Origin: Caryophanon latum
Lineage (GTDB): Bacteria; Bacillota; Bacilli; Bacillales_A; Planococcaceae
Direction of reading: 5' to 3'
Length of the DNA stretch: 36,481 nucleotides
NCBI RefSeq assembly: GCF_001700325.1
Contig: NZ_MATO01000010.1
Span: 1 to 36,481, forward strand
Shown here one piece after another: positions 17,209 through 26,227 of this stretch (position 1 is the first letter of the stretch; each line of letters begins with the position of its first letter). The translations under genes were made by a program, and so were the position numbers. The notes under the pieces are model-generated. The model did no database searches. It was given only the letters and a program-made list of their open reading frames with translations, and was not told where the DNA came from.

Positions 17209-17835
17209 ATGCGACTTAAACTATTAGCTACATGTATGTTAAGCTCTTTTCTTTTATTCGGATGTAATGATGCCGTTAATAATGAAGGCTATGATTATTC
17301 CAATTCACATAACGAAACAGCGATTGTAAAACATGAAGCCGTTCTATTGCCCGTAGCTATTTTTGTGAACAGCGATTATGACAAATTTGCTGGCACAACT
17401 ATCACATTCACGCGTAGCATTAATAACGTAAATATTCATGATTTTGATGAAAGTGAAAAAGCATCATTTACGAAAAAATACGGAAGCGTTTTTGACGGTT
17501 ACAATATTGATTTTTCAAAATATAAAAAACTAACGATTAGTGTGTCTCATCAGTTTGAAGGTAAGGATAATTATGAAGGGTTTGAGAGTTTCATTTTGGA
17601 TAGAAGCACCGTATTTGTGACCGGTGATTATGAGCTAATAGCTAATGAGATTGTTAATAAACAACTCCATTATTTATCAACAGATTACAAAGTTGGAGCA
17701 TCATTTGAACAAGCACATATGATTGAAATAGCCATTCCAAATGAGTTTGTGAATGACAACCTACAGCTCAAAACAATACAGCAGCTAGATGAGCAAATTA
17801 ATGAAATTTACATTAACCTAGTTGATGATAAGTAG
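17209..17835 (+). CDS. conjugation-operon lipoprotein
   Basis: 208 residues. MRLKLLATCMLSSFLLFGC is a lipoprotein signal with lipobox LLFGC (Cys19 in this numbering), so the protein should be lipid-anchored outside the membrane. The start at 17209 is chosen because AAGGAAGG directly precedes it. The remaining 185 residues have no family I recognise, with alternating Asp/Tyr/Phe-rich strands. It lies between the PcfB-like and VirB6-like genes and may be a surface accessory of the channel. Confidence 0.7.
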   Translation: MRLKLLATCMLSSFLLFGCNDAVNNEGYDYSNSHNETAIVKHEAVLLPVAIFVNSDYDKFAGTTITFTRSINNVNIHDFDESEKASFTKKYGSVFDGYNIDFSKYKKLTISVSHQFEGKDNYEGFESFILDRSTVFVTGDYELIANEIVNKQLHYLSTDYKVGASFEQAHMIEIAIPNEFVNDNLQLKTIQQLDEQINEIYINLVDDK

Positions 17836-17845
17836 GTGATGACCG

Positions 17846-18715
17846 TTGTTTGATAGCTTAATAGAATCTCTACAAGAGTGGCTCTTAAATGCACTATTAG
17901 GCTTCGTAAAGTGGAACTTAGATTTAACCCACTCTTTATTTCAAAGCAGTGTAGATTCAGTTCGTGAAAATGTTTCTGAAACACCGATTGACTTCTCACC
18001 AATGATCGTAGAAAATCTTCAAATCATTTCAGATACTGCTATCATGCCTGTTGCTGGATTAATCTTAACGTACATCTTTTGCTATGAAATTTATGAATTG
18101 GTCGTTGAAAAAAACAAAGGAAATGATTTTGAAACGGGGCAATTACTATTTCTAATTATTAAAACAGCTGCTGCTATTTTATTGATTACAAATGCATTTG
18201 ATATTACGTTAGCTTTTTTTGATTTAGGCAAATGGATTACCGATAAAGTACCTGCAACAACGTTAGTTATTCCTGATAGTGTTACTACAAACTTAGTTGA
18301 CTCTGTAGATAATATTGGCGCGGCACTCGGTATGTCCGTGCTAGCAATTATCGTATTGCTCATTACATTTTTAATGGCGGGTATTATTTATTTAGTTGCT
18401 TGGAGTCGAATCATTGTGATTTTACTGTATGTCAGTGTAGCACCCATTCCATTTGCGACAATGATGAACCGCGAGTGGATCGGCTCAATTGGTCAGAACT
18501 ATATTAAGCAACTAATCGCATTAATGCTTCAAGGTTTCTTTATGATTGTTTGCTTAGTTATTTACGCTGGCTTATTAGATAAAACGACAACGTTAATTAC
18601 ACAACAAAACCAGCCTGTGTTTGGCTTATTGCTGTTATTAGTGTCGATGGGTATTTTAACGATTACGCTAACACGTACACATTCTCTAGCTAAATCCGTT
18701 GTGGGAGTTGTGTAG
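17846..18715 (+). CDS. VirB6/TrbL-like polytopic channel protein
   Basis: 289 residues with about six membrane segments (near 60-80, 105-125, 160-185, 190-210, 230-250 and 260-275). The pattern of a short amphipathic N-terminus, a first membrane block, a loop (KWITDKVPATTLVIPDS) and a cluster of helices with PIPFATMMNREW matches VirB6/TrbL-type proteins of Gram-positive T4SSs. These form the inner-membrane part of the DNA channel. TTG start behind AGGTGATG, ten bases after the lipoprotein stop. The next gene begins two bases after its stop, so translation is probably coupled. Confidence 0.7.
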   Translation: MFDSLIESLQEWLLNALLGFVKWNLDLTHSLFQSSVDSVRENVSETPIDFSPMIVENLQIISDTAIMPVAGLILTYIFCYEIYELVVEKNKGNDFETGQLLFLIIKTAAAILLITNAFDITLAFFDLGKWITDKVPATTLVIPDSVTTNLVDSVDNIGAALGMSVLAIIVLLITFLMAGIIYLVAWSRIIVILLYVSVAPIPFATMMNREWIGSIGQNYIKQLIALMLQGFFMIVCLVIYAGLLDKTTTLITQQNQPVFGLLLLLVSMGILTITLTRTHSLAKSVVGVV

Positions 18716-18717
18716 CC

Positions 18718-19074
18718 ATGAAAAAATGGGTTCGAAAGCATAAAGGATTGCTTATCGGCTTTATGATTGCTAGCGTTGTTGTTTCATTCATTACAGCCAT
18801 ACAACTACACGTACTACTCGATAACGTAGCCGATTTGCAATATTACGTACAAACAGGTGAAGTTACTGCCAGCATGTATCAATACAGTATCATTTGTTTC
18901 GTCAATTTAATAGTCGCGATCATATGGATTGTCCTGCTTTTCCTTTTAATTTGGAAAGTCATTTTCCCAAATGTTACGACCGTAAAAAATGCGTTCTTTT
19001 TAGGAGAATTAGCATTTTTAATTAAAATGCCAGCTTCCATCAGAAAGGAGCTGCGAAGAAAAAATGAACAATAA
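18718..19074 (+). CDS. small two-helix membrane protein of T4SS operon
   Basis: 118 residues with two membrane helices (about 10-33 and 59-84) and strongly basic ends (MKKWVRKHK; IRKELRRKNEQ). I recognise no family. The ATG is at 18718 and the 3' end overlaps the next gene (PrgI-like) by 11 bases, so it is translationally coupled between the VirB6- and VirB3-like genes. A role as a small channel subunit is inferred from position. Confidence 0.65.
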   Translation: MKKWVRKHKGLLIGFMIASVVVSFITAIQLHVLLDNVADLQYYVQTGEVTASMYQYSIICFVNLIVAIIWIVLLFLLIWKVIFPNVTTVKNAFFLGELAFLIKMPASIRKELRRKNEQ

Positions 19075-19501
19075 TCATTTCATTGTCTCTGTCCCAAAAG
19101 AGTTGAAAAAAATTCAAGCGAAACTGTTTTTCGGTTTAACGAAGCGACAATTAATTGGATTTGGTTCGGCTGTCTCATTAGGCTTAAGCGTATTTTTCAT
19201 TACAAAAAATCTCTTCAATATTGATGTTGCGATGTATGCATTATTTGTCGCTGTTGCACCAATTTTTTTCATTACAATTTATACAAGGGACGGCATGCCC
19301 GCGGAAAAATGGATTAAAATCATTTTAGAATATAAGTACGTCAACCCGATGAAACGCACTTTCAAAATAACTAAATCGAATGAAGATTTAGCAAAAGAAA
19401 GGAGCATCCATTTTGGCAAAACGAAGCGCAAACGAACTACGGCGGTTCAACCTACTCCAAGTGTTGCAACGAATTCTGGACAAGAAAAAACAAAAAACTA
19501 A
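19064..19501 (+). CDS. PrgI-family (VirB3-like) membrane protein
   Basis: 145 residues. The PrgI pattern is clear: VPKELKKIQAKLFFGLTKRQ, two adjacent membrane helices (30-50 and 55-73), then RDGMPAEKWIKIILEYKYVNP. PrgI/VirB3 proteins sit directly before VirB4 and anchor it to the membrane; here the two genes overlap by 89 bases, consistent with coupled synthesis. The tail after residue 100 is basic and disordered and shares its DNA with the start of virB4. Confidence 0.85.
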   Translation: MNNNHFIVSVPKELKKIQAKLFFGLTKRQLIGFGSAVSLGLSVFFITKNLFNIDVAMYALFVAVAPIFFITIYTRDGMPAEKWIKIILEYKYVNPMKRTFKITKSNEDLAKERSIHFGKTKRKRTTAVQPTPSVATNSGQEKTKN

Positions 19502-21839
19502 ATCAACACAAGACACATTAACCTATAAAAAGATGTACAAAAACGGTATTTGTAATGTGACAGGTAACGTGTATAACAAAATGATTCGCTTTTCCGATAT
19601 TAGCTATCAGCTTTCGCAAGACGAGATGAAGCAACGTATTTTTGCTCAATATAGCTCCTTGCTCAATTCATTCGATGCAAATGTTCAATTGCAATTGACG
19701 TTTATTAACTACAGAATGACTGCAGAGGAGCTTTTAGACGCAGCGTATGAATACACAAAGGAAGCAAGCGACATCGTGATTGAAGAATTCAAAAATCTTC
19801 AACATGAATACTTTTCATTTCTAGATACACAACGACAAAAAGGTAGCAACGGCATCATTCGAAATAAATATCTCGTTTTTACAATTATCGATCAAAGCTA
19901 TGATAGTGCAATTAGACGCTTAGAAAGCATTGAAGCCAATATTAAAGCAAACTTTCAAAGCATGGGCGTTGTGACGGAAGGATTAGATGGATTAGAGCGT
20001 ATGTCAATCATTAACTTTTTGTTGAATGGAAATACGCAGCATTATTTAGAGCTTGAGTATGTGCCAAAGGAAACGCTAAAGACATATAGCTTAAAAGATT
20101 TTATCGCACCGCGTAGCATCGATTTCAGCTATAAGAACGATGAATTTAAACTGAATAATAAACATGTAGCCACACTATATTTAAGCATTGAGGCGAGCGA
20201 GCTTTCTGATAGAGCGCTTGCTGAATACCTCGACTTGGAACTTGAAATGTTAATCAGTATGCATATTTATTCGTTGGATCAGCAAAAAGCCGTCAAAATG
20301 GTAAAAACGAAAGCTTCTGATCTAGACAGCATCAAAATTGAAGAACAGAAAAAAGCAATTAAAGCTGGATATGATATGGATATTTTACCCACTGACTTAA
20401 ATATGCACGTTGAGGAAAGTCGAAAAATACTTGCCGATTTACAGCGTGAAAACGAAAAATATTTCTATTTAACATTCACTATTACTGTATTTGAGGATAC
20501 AGAAAAAGATCTTGAAAATGCGATTTTCCGACTTAATTCGGTAGCTCAAAAGCAAAATTGCACATTAAAAAAGATGAAGTATCAGCAAGAAAAAGGCTTC
20601 ATTAGCTCCTTACCTTTAGGATATAACGTAACCGAAAAAGATTTAGAACGTGGCTTAACGACATCTTCCACAGCGATTTTCGTACCATTTACAACACAGG
20701 AATTGTACCAAGAAGACAACGAGCCAATTTATTACGGGCTAAATGCATTAAGCAATAATATGATTCAAGTGTCACGTAAAAATTTAAAAAATCCTAATGG
20801 TTTATTTTTAGGAACACCCGGCTCAGGTAAATCCTTTTCTGCAAAACGTGAAATTACGGATACTTATTTAAGAACAGCTGACGACATTTTAATATGCGAC
20901 CCTGAAGGCGAATATCCACCATTCGTTGCAAAACTAGGTGGGGATGTTGTAACGATTGGGTTGAATTCACAGCAATTTATTAACCCGTTAGATATTTCAC
21001 TCGATTACGGTGAAGGAGAAAGCCCAATCGCCTTTAAAGCTGATTTTATTTTAACGATGATGGAATTAATCGCTGGCGGAAAAATAGGGCTATCTGCTCG
21101 TCAAAAAACAATTGTTGATAAATGCGTTCGACAAATTTATCGACGTTATTTAGAAAAGCCGGTTCCAGAAAATGTACCAATTTTAGAAGATTTATTTAAT
21201 GCCTTCAAGGAAAGCAATACGATCGAAGGAAATGAACTTGCTGATGCTTTGGAATTATACGTACATGGTTCATTAAACGTGTTTAACCATCGTACTTCCA
21301 TCAACGCAAATAACCGTTTAGTTTGCTTCAACATTAAGGAGCTTGGATCAAACTTACGCGAACTTGGTATGTTAGTTTTACAAGACCACGTATGGAATAA
21401 AGTAACGATTAATCGAAACCGTTCAAAGCGTACATGGTACTACATGGATGAATTTCATAAGCTACTTGCTGAGGAACAGACATCGAATTATTCAGTTGAA
21501 TTTTGGAAGCGATTTCGTAAGTGGGGCGGTATTCCAACTGGCATTACACAAAACGTAAAGGACTTGCTATCAAGCCCCCGTATCGAAACAATTCTCGACA
21601 ACAGTGATTTCATCTATTTACTCAATCAGGCTACTAGTGACCGATTCATTTTGCAAAAGAAACTCGGTATTAGCGATTATCAAGCAAACTATATTACAAA
21701 TAGTGGGGAGGGTGAAGGCTTAATTGTATATAACGATGTCATTTTACCTTTTAAAGATAAGTTTCCTAAAAATAACTCCTTGTATGCCGTGATGACAACG
21801 AAAACGGATGAAATTAAGCGATTGCGAGGTGCTGACTAA
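19413..21839 (+). CDS. virB4: VirB4-like T4SS ATPase
   Basis: 808 residues; energises the conjugative channel. TTG start at 19413 with AAAGGAG upstream, inside prgI. An N-terminal CagE/TrbE-type domain (about 60-400) is followed by the ATPase: Walker A GTPGSGKS near residue 470, Walker B ILICDPEGEYPP, the second acidic motif WYYMDEFHKLL, and GITQNVKDLLSSP. Length and motif spacing are normal for the family. Its TAA overlaps the start of the hydrolase gene by one base. Confidence 0.93.
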   Translation: MAKRSANELRRFNLLQVLQRILDKKKQKTKSTQDTLTYKKMYKNGICNVTGNVYNKMIRFSDISYQLSQDEMKQRIFAQYSSLLNSFDANVQLQLTFINYRMTAEELLDAAYEYTKEASDIVIEEFKNLQHEYFSFLDTQRQKGSNGIIRNKYLVFTIIDQSYDSAIRRLESIEANIKANFQSMGVVTEGLDGLERMSIINFLLNGNTQHYLELEYVPKETLKTYSLKDFIAPRSIDFSYKNDEFKLNNKHVATLYLSIEASELSDRALAEYLDLELEMLISMHIYSLDQQKAVKMVKTKASDLDSIKIEEQKKAIKAGYDMDILPTDLNMHVEESRKILADLQRENEKYFYLTFTITVFEDTEKDLENAIFRLNSVAQKQNCTLKKMKYQQEKGFISSLPLGYNVTEKDLERGLTTSSTAIFVPFTTQELYQEDNEPIYYGLNALSNNMIQVSRKNLKNPNGLFLGTPGSGKSFSAKREITDTYLRTADDILICDPEGEYPPFVAKLGGDVVTIGLNSQQFINPLDISLDYGEGESPIAFKADFILTMMELIAGGKIGLSARQKTIVDKCVRQIYRRYLEKPVPENVPILEDLFNAFKESNTIEGNELADALELYVHGSLNVFNHRTSINANNRLVCFNIKELGSNLRELGMLVLQDHVWNKVTINRNRSKRTWYYMDEFHKLLAEEQTSNYSVEFWKRFRKWGGIPTGITQNVKDLLSSPRIETILDNSDFIYLLNQATSDRFILQKKLGISDYQANYITNSGEGEGLIVYNDVILPFKDKFPKNNSLYAVMTTKTDEIKRLRGAD

Positions 21840-24739
21840 TGGCGATCAAGAAAAGACGTCTTGAAGCGACTAATTTTAAGCAGCAGGCAAACATGTTGAA
21901 AAAGCACACTACTCGCCGCCAAACCGTCGAACAAAGAGCGATTGCACATTCAAAGCGATTGTTAAATAACACATCAACGTTTATCTCATCAAACAATCAG
22001 ACGAAACAAAAGCTTCACCTCTTATCTACTAGTGAGCACGAAACAAATAATGACTTATCGTATGAAGGGCAACAATTTGACAGCGACAATGCGCTTAACT
22101 TTAAATTTAACGTAAAGTTAGGCACATCGAAAATTAAATTCCAGCATGCCCCATTTGCCTCCAATCATACAAAGTCTTATTTCATAACATCTGTTCCTCC
22201 AGTCCAAGCGATGAATATTTCTAACAAACTACAAAAACGTATTCGGCACAAATTGCATGAGCAACATACGCAATCAAATGAAGTAAATCCGAAGCATGTG
22301 CCTTCATTTCAAATACATTTTGCACAAAACAAACAATACAGTACCACTAGTACCTCTAGGGATACTAAAAATCCTATATACCCTTCACGGCGAGCTTTTA
22401 AGCTACAAAAACGAGCTACTCATAATCTACAGCAGCAACTCATAGTCTTTAATCCATTAATGCAGCAGCTGGCATCTTCATTTCAAACTGCAAAATATTC
22501 ACCGCCTTTACTAAATAAGCAAAACAGAATCTCTAGTGATACTAGTATTCCTGATGATCATTTTTCAAATCTACAAAAACAACTTATTCATAAGCGATTA
22601 CAGCACCGTTCATTGTCACTTCTGCTTATAAACCCTTTATTCCAGTCCTTGCACGTATCAGATAACATACCTATGCTGCAACAAAAAGAGACTAGAGATA
22701 TTAGGGATACTAAAATTACTAGTAAGACAATAAAACGATTACAGTATAAGATAGCAATCAAAAAAAAGCTTCATTCTAAACTGCATAAAGTCTCACATAT
22801 CCAATTGGCTAAAGTAGCTCATACGAAGCAAAACATTATAGCATTTCCAAATACGCTCAAAAAGAAACAACGACTCACTCGTGTACCTTTAGCCTCTTAC
22901 GTTGCTACTGCTACAGGTAAACAAGTTAGCGAAATGTTTAAGAATAAATTAGAACGTAATGATGTCGGTGTCCAAGTAGCTAGTCAAACTTTAACAGCTA
23001 CAGCGAAATCATTTCAATGGCAAAAGAAGCTACGTCTTAAACAAAATAAACATACGCTTACTAAACACCAACATAGCGTACAACCAAAACAAATTGCTAC
23101 AAACGTATCACCAATTAAGAACTTGATCCATTCGACGCAAAAGCTGAAATTAAAAAGGCGTATTAGCACGTTACAGCATGTTCAAGAAGAGCTTCATTTC
23201 AAAAAGGTAACGTTGAAAAAAACAAAGTCCTTTTTGAAAACAAATCAAGGTGAGTATAAGCCAACTTTTATTAAACGAATGGCCGTTTCTCCAGTCTATA
23301 CATTATTAAAAAAAGGCAGCGCAAACTACAGTCAGCAGTTAGCACGTGATGACAGTGGTGTAGAAGTCATTCATAAAAGCTCTGCACTTATGAAACGAAG
23401 CATAATCAGTCTCGACAAAGTGAGAAAGAAATTACGAGATGGAAAGCAATTAGCTATAGCTCCAAAAAATAAGCTGTATATGCATACAAGTAAACTAAAG
23501 AAGAATACGAGTACCCCAGTGAGGAAAATAAATTCTCAAAAGCTACAGAAGCAAGCAATTAAGAAAAAATTAGTGTCTAAAAATAGAATGAACAATGTCA
23601 CGTTGAAAAACGTCGTTACTCAATTTGTTCATTTCGTTAAAAACATTAATTTTACAGCGCTAAAACAAGCGATGCTAGGAAAAGTTGCAATACTTGCTGG
23701 TAGCGGTTTCTCTGTCCTCCTGCCCGTTTTCATCGTGCTAGGAATGCTTATACTCATTATTGCGATGTTTAGTGCAGGAAGCTCTCAGCAACAGCAGCTA
23801 AATGGAACGATCGGAGTTGCTCAAAATTTATCACCAGATGTTGAAAAGTGGCGAAGTTTAGTCGTTACAGAGGCTACCAATCAAGGCATGGATAGTTATG
23901 TAGATTTAATACTAGCAATCATTCAAATTGAAAGTGGCGGCAGAGGAACACGCGATATCATGCAGTCCTCTGAAAGCGCTGGACATCCTCGAAACTATTT
24001 TCAATCAGAAGCTGAATCGGTGAGGCAAGGTATTAGCTACGTGAAAAACATTATAACGATTTTACAAGCATTCAATAACGGCTTTGAAAATGAAGCTCGT
24101 TTAATTGCTCAAAGCTATAACTTTGGCTCTCCATTTGCAAATTACGTCGGCAAACGCGGTGGCACATATGATTTAAGCATAGCAGAAGATTATTCGCGAA
24201 CAGTAGTCGCTCCTTCTCTCGGTAATACAACAGGCGAAACGTATAGCTATATAAATACCGTATCGAAAAGTTTTAATAAACCGTATTTATATCGAAATGG
24301 TGGCAACTATTTTTATGGTGAGCTTGTTGGACAATATTTAGGAAGAGCTGCCACGATTGGCGGAGATTTTGCCATCGTTTTAGCAGAAGTAGAAAAATAC
24401 AACGGTTGGTCTTACGTATGGGGTGGTAAGTCTCCAACAGTCGGTTTCGATTGTAGCGGTTTAGTCGGTTGGGGCTTACAACAAATAGGCATTAGCTTAC
24501 CTTCACCCGCTGCGAATCAATACAACATGACTATGCCGATTTCAGAAGCTGAAGCAAAACCAGGCGACTTAATTTTCTTCCGTGGCACGTATGGCGGACC
24601 AAATCATATTTCACACGTGGGCTTTTATATCGATGCTAGCACAATGTATGATGCGAACGGTTCAGGAGTAGGCTACCACAATTGGAAAAGTGCATATTGG
24701 CAACAGTATAAGCCGGAGATTAGAAGAATTGCCCAATAA
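21839..24739 (+). CDS. conjugative cell-wall hydrolase: basic N-terminal region, membrane helix, lysozyme-like and NlpC/P60 domains
   Basis: 966 residues. Residues 1-615 are an unusual Lys/Gln/His/Thr-rich, nearly acid-free region, probably cytoplasmic and possibly DNA-binding. One membrane helix (about 618-650, GFSVLLPVFIVLGMLILIIAMF) is followed by a lysozyme/SLT-like domain (670-800; QIESGG, AQSYNFG) and an NlpC/P60 endopeptidase (about 845-966) with Cys in GFDCSGLVGWG and His in ISHVGFYID. This is the CwlT/CD1108 arrangement that opens peptidoglycan for the channel. The long basic part contains two exact copies of the plasmid-wide 13-mer (residues SRDTK and IRDTK). It is the largest gene of the operon and overlaps virB4 by one base. 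Confidence 0.88.
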   Translation: MAIKKRRLEATNFKQQANMLKKHTTRRQTVEQRAIAHSKRLLNNTSTFISSNNQTKQKLHLLSTSEHETNNDLSYEGQQFDSDNALNFKFNVKLGTSKIKFQHAPFASNHTKSYFITSVPPVQAMNISNKLQKRIRHKLHEQHTQSNEVNPKHVPSFQIHFAQNKQYSTTSTSRDTKNPIYPSRRAFKLQKRATHNLQQQLIVFNPLMQQLASSFQTAKYSPPLLNKQNRISSDTSIPDDHFSNLQKQLIHKRLQHRSLSLLLINPLFQSLHVSDNIPMLQQKETRDIRDTKITSKTIKRLQYKIAIKKKLHSKLHKVSHIQLAKVAHTKQNIIAFPNTLKKKQRLTRVPLASYVATATGKQVSEMFKNKLERNDVGVQVASQTLTATAKSFQWQKKLRLKQNKHTLTKHQHSVQPKQIATNVSPIKNLIHSTQKLKLKRRISTLQHVQEELHFKKVTLKKTKSFLKTNQGEYKPTFIKRMAVSPVYTLLKKGSANYSQQLARDDSGVEVIHKSSALMKRSIISLDKVRKKLRDGKQLAIAPKNKLYMHTSKLKKNTSTPVRKINSQKLQKQAIKKKLVSKNRMNNVTLKNVVTQFVHFVKNINFTALKQAMLGKVAILAGSGFSVLLPVFIVLGMLILIIAMFSAGSSQQQQLNGTIGVAQNLSPDVEKWRSLVVTEATNQGMDSYVDLILAIIQIESGGRGTRDIMQSSESAGHPRNYFQSEAESVRQGISYVKNIITILQAFNNGFENEARLIAQSYNFGSPFANYVGKRGGTYDLSIAEDYSRTVVAPSLGNTTGETYSYINTVSKSFNKPYLYRNGGNYFYGELVGQYLGRAATIGGDFAIVLAEVEKYNGWSYVWGGKSPTVGFDCSGLVGWGLQQIGISLPSPAANQYNMTMPISEAEAKPGDLIFFRGTYGGPNHISHVGFYIDASTMYDANGSGVGYHNWKSAYWQQYKPEIRRIAQ
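22357..22369 (+). repeat. 13-mer TAGGGATACTAAA, copy 1
   Basis: Inside the wall-hydrolase gene, read as (S)RDTK. It continues AATCCTATATACCCT, also similar to the sequence after the GATAC at 29474. Preceded by ACCACTAGTACCTCTAGG at 9-base spacing. Confidence 0.9.
22702..22714 (+). repeat. 13-mer TAGGGATACTAAA, copy 2
   Basis: Inside the wall-hydrolase gene, read as (I)RDTK. It lies in a 9-base run: GAGACTAGA, GATATTAGG, GATACTAAA, ATTACTAGT (22688-22723). A weaker relative, CTAGTGATACTAGT, lies at 22533-22546. Confidence 0.9.
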
Positions 24740-24762
24740 AATTTCCACTGAGGAGAGTCCCT

Positions 24763-25056
24763 ATGATCGAGAAAATAATGAAAATCGAAGAAAAGATTAG
24801 TAAACGGAAACTAAAGATTGAAGGCTATGAGGACGCGCTACGAGAGGAAAAACGATTATTAAAAAAAGAAGAAGAACAGCTTGAAGTAGCTAAGTATGAT
24901 GAGTTACTGCGAAAGCTTAAGATGAACAAGATATCTGTAGACTATATTTTAGAAAAGCTTGATGACGTCATCATCAAAAAAGAAATTCAACAGCTTGAAG
25001 AAAGTAAAAGTACAACAACGAGCAATAGCTTTTCTAGTGAAACGACTCAACACTAA
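24763..25056 (+). CDS. DUF4315-like coiled-coil protein
   Basis: 97 residues, almost entirely charged coiled coil (residues 1-50, EEKISKRKLKIEGYEDALRE), then a short helix LLRKLKMNKISVDYILEKL and a Ser/Thr-rich tail. This matches the DUF4315 family of Firmicute conjugative elements, which sits exactly between the wall hydrolase and the CD1107/DUF4366 gene. The ATG follows GAGGAGAG. Its biochemical role is unknown. Confidence 0.65.
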   Translation: MIEKIMKIEEKISKRKLKIEGYEDALREEKRLLKKEEEQLEVAKYDELLRKLKMNKISVDYILEKLDDVIIKKEIQQLEESKSTTTSNSFSSETTQH

Positions 25057-25069
25057 GAGGTGATGCAAA

Positions 25070-25705
25070 TTGAGTTCTTTAAAAAAATTTTTAATTTTAA
25101 GTATTTGCATGCTTTCACTTAGCTTAGGTGAAATAGTTTACGCTACCCCACAATTATCGCTTACTAGTCCTCCAATCGACGGAGATCCGCCTAGTGGCCA
25201 GAATGTAAAAGAAAATGAAGTAATTGAAGAAATTGATGCGCAAACACCAGCAAGCGTTACAGGTGAAACAATGCAAGGAAATGGAACAGTCGTTGATTAT
25301 ACAACAAGCGGTTCAAAAGCATTTTATACAATAACAGATACAGAACAAAACACATTTTATTTGATTATCGACATGGATAAAACTCAAAACAACGTATACT
25401 TTTTAAAAAACGTAAACGAAAGCGATTTAAATAACGTACCTACTATAAATGAAGGTATTGCACCGACTCCACCAATTAATATGCCCGAGCCTGAAGCTGT
25501 ACAAGAAGAAAGTAATAGTGGCTTAGGTTTTACAATAATTGTATTACTCATCGCAGCGCTCGGTGTTGCCGCTTACTACTTTTTATACATGAGGAAACGT
25601 CCTCAACATACAGCTGAGGAGAATGACGATGAAGAAATGGATGAGCACTACGACGATCGTTTTGACGATGAGTTAGATGAGCAAAATCACCAAAAGAAGG
25701 ATTAG
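25070..25705 (+). CDS. DUF4366/CD1107-family membrane protein
   Basis: 211 residues: signal peptide (1-25), an extracellular domain containing GNGTVVDYTTSGSKAFYTIT and FYLIIDMDKTQNNVYFLKNV, a Pro-rich linker, one membrane helix (152-172, GFTIIVLLIAALGVAAYYFL) and a very acidic cytoplasmic tail (DDEEMDEHYDDRFDDELDE). The core motif and gene order are those of CD1107/DUF4366 proteins of conjugative elements. TTG start behind AGAGGTGATG. It probably forms part of the envelope portion of the channel. Confidence 0.78.
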   Translation: MSSLKKFLILSICMLSLSLGEIVYATPQLSLTSPPIDGDPPSGQNVKENEVIEEIDAQTPASVTGETMQGNGTVVDYTTSGSKAFYTITDTEQNTFYLIIDMDKTQNNVYFLKNVNESDLNNVPTINEGIAPTPPINMPEPEAVQEESNSGLGFTIIVLLIAALGVAAYYFLYMRKRPQHTAEENDDEEMDEHYDDRFDDELDEQNHQKKD

Positions 25706-25708
25706 CCT

Positions 25709-26200
25709 ATGATGTATACCGCATATATAAAAAGCGAAACCTTCCATTTACCCATTGCTCATCACACATTAGTACTCGATGTAAAAAATCGTCTCTATTC
25801 TAGTAAAGATTTTTCCCAGCATGCAATAGGTAAGCTTTATCCAATTAACCGTATTAACCATGACTGTATTATTGTTGAAAAACAAAATACAAATATCTTT
25901 TTGCTAAATTTTTTACTATTGATCATGCATAAACAACAGCATAGTATTGAAGCTGCAAATTATTATTCCAACACCTTCATTATTGAAAAATTAGAGGAAT
26001 TAACAGGCTTAAATTTACGCGATAGCTACGATGATTTAGAAACACAACTAGTACATTTTCTTCAGCAGCAAACGCCTGAAGCTACGAATGTTCAAAAAAA
26101 CGAACAGGATACCAGAGATACTAGAAAGACCAGGGATACTATACGCCCTATTTCTTTTACAATTAATTGGGTGAAAGATACTCATAATAAACTTAAATAA
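25709..26200 (+). CDS. unknown T4SS-operon protein carrying TRD repeats
   Basis: 163 residues, no signal peptide; an internal hydrophobic stretch (NIFLLNFLLLIMHK) looks too mixed for a clear membrane helix. I recognise no family. Near the C-terminus QDTRDTRKTRDTIRP is encoded by DNA with GATAC sites at 26108, 26117 and 26135 at 9-base spacing, the same repeat family found elsewhere in this plasmid. It starts three bases after the CD1107-like stop, so it is cotranscribed and probably coupled. Confidence 0.6.
   Translation: MMYTAYIKSETFHLPIAHHTLVLDVKNRLYSSKDFSQHAIGKLYPINRINHDCIIVEKQNTNIFLLNFLLLIMHKQQHSIEAANYYSNTFIIEKLEELTGLNLRDSYDDLETQLVHFLQQQTPEATNVQKNEQDTRDTRKTRDTIRPISFTINWVKDTHNKLK
26108..26143 (+). 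repeat. 9-bp-period GATAC array within a coding sequence
   Basis: Four units: GATACCAGA, GATACTAGA, AAGACCAGG, GATACTATA. The 9-base period equals three codons and yields the T-R-D/K repeats of the protein. Confidence 0.8.
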
Positions 26201-26227
26201 TCTAGCGAATACGAGAGGAGCGATAAA

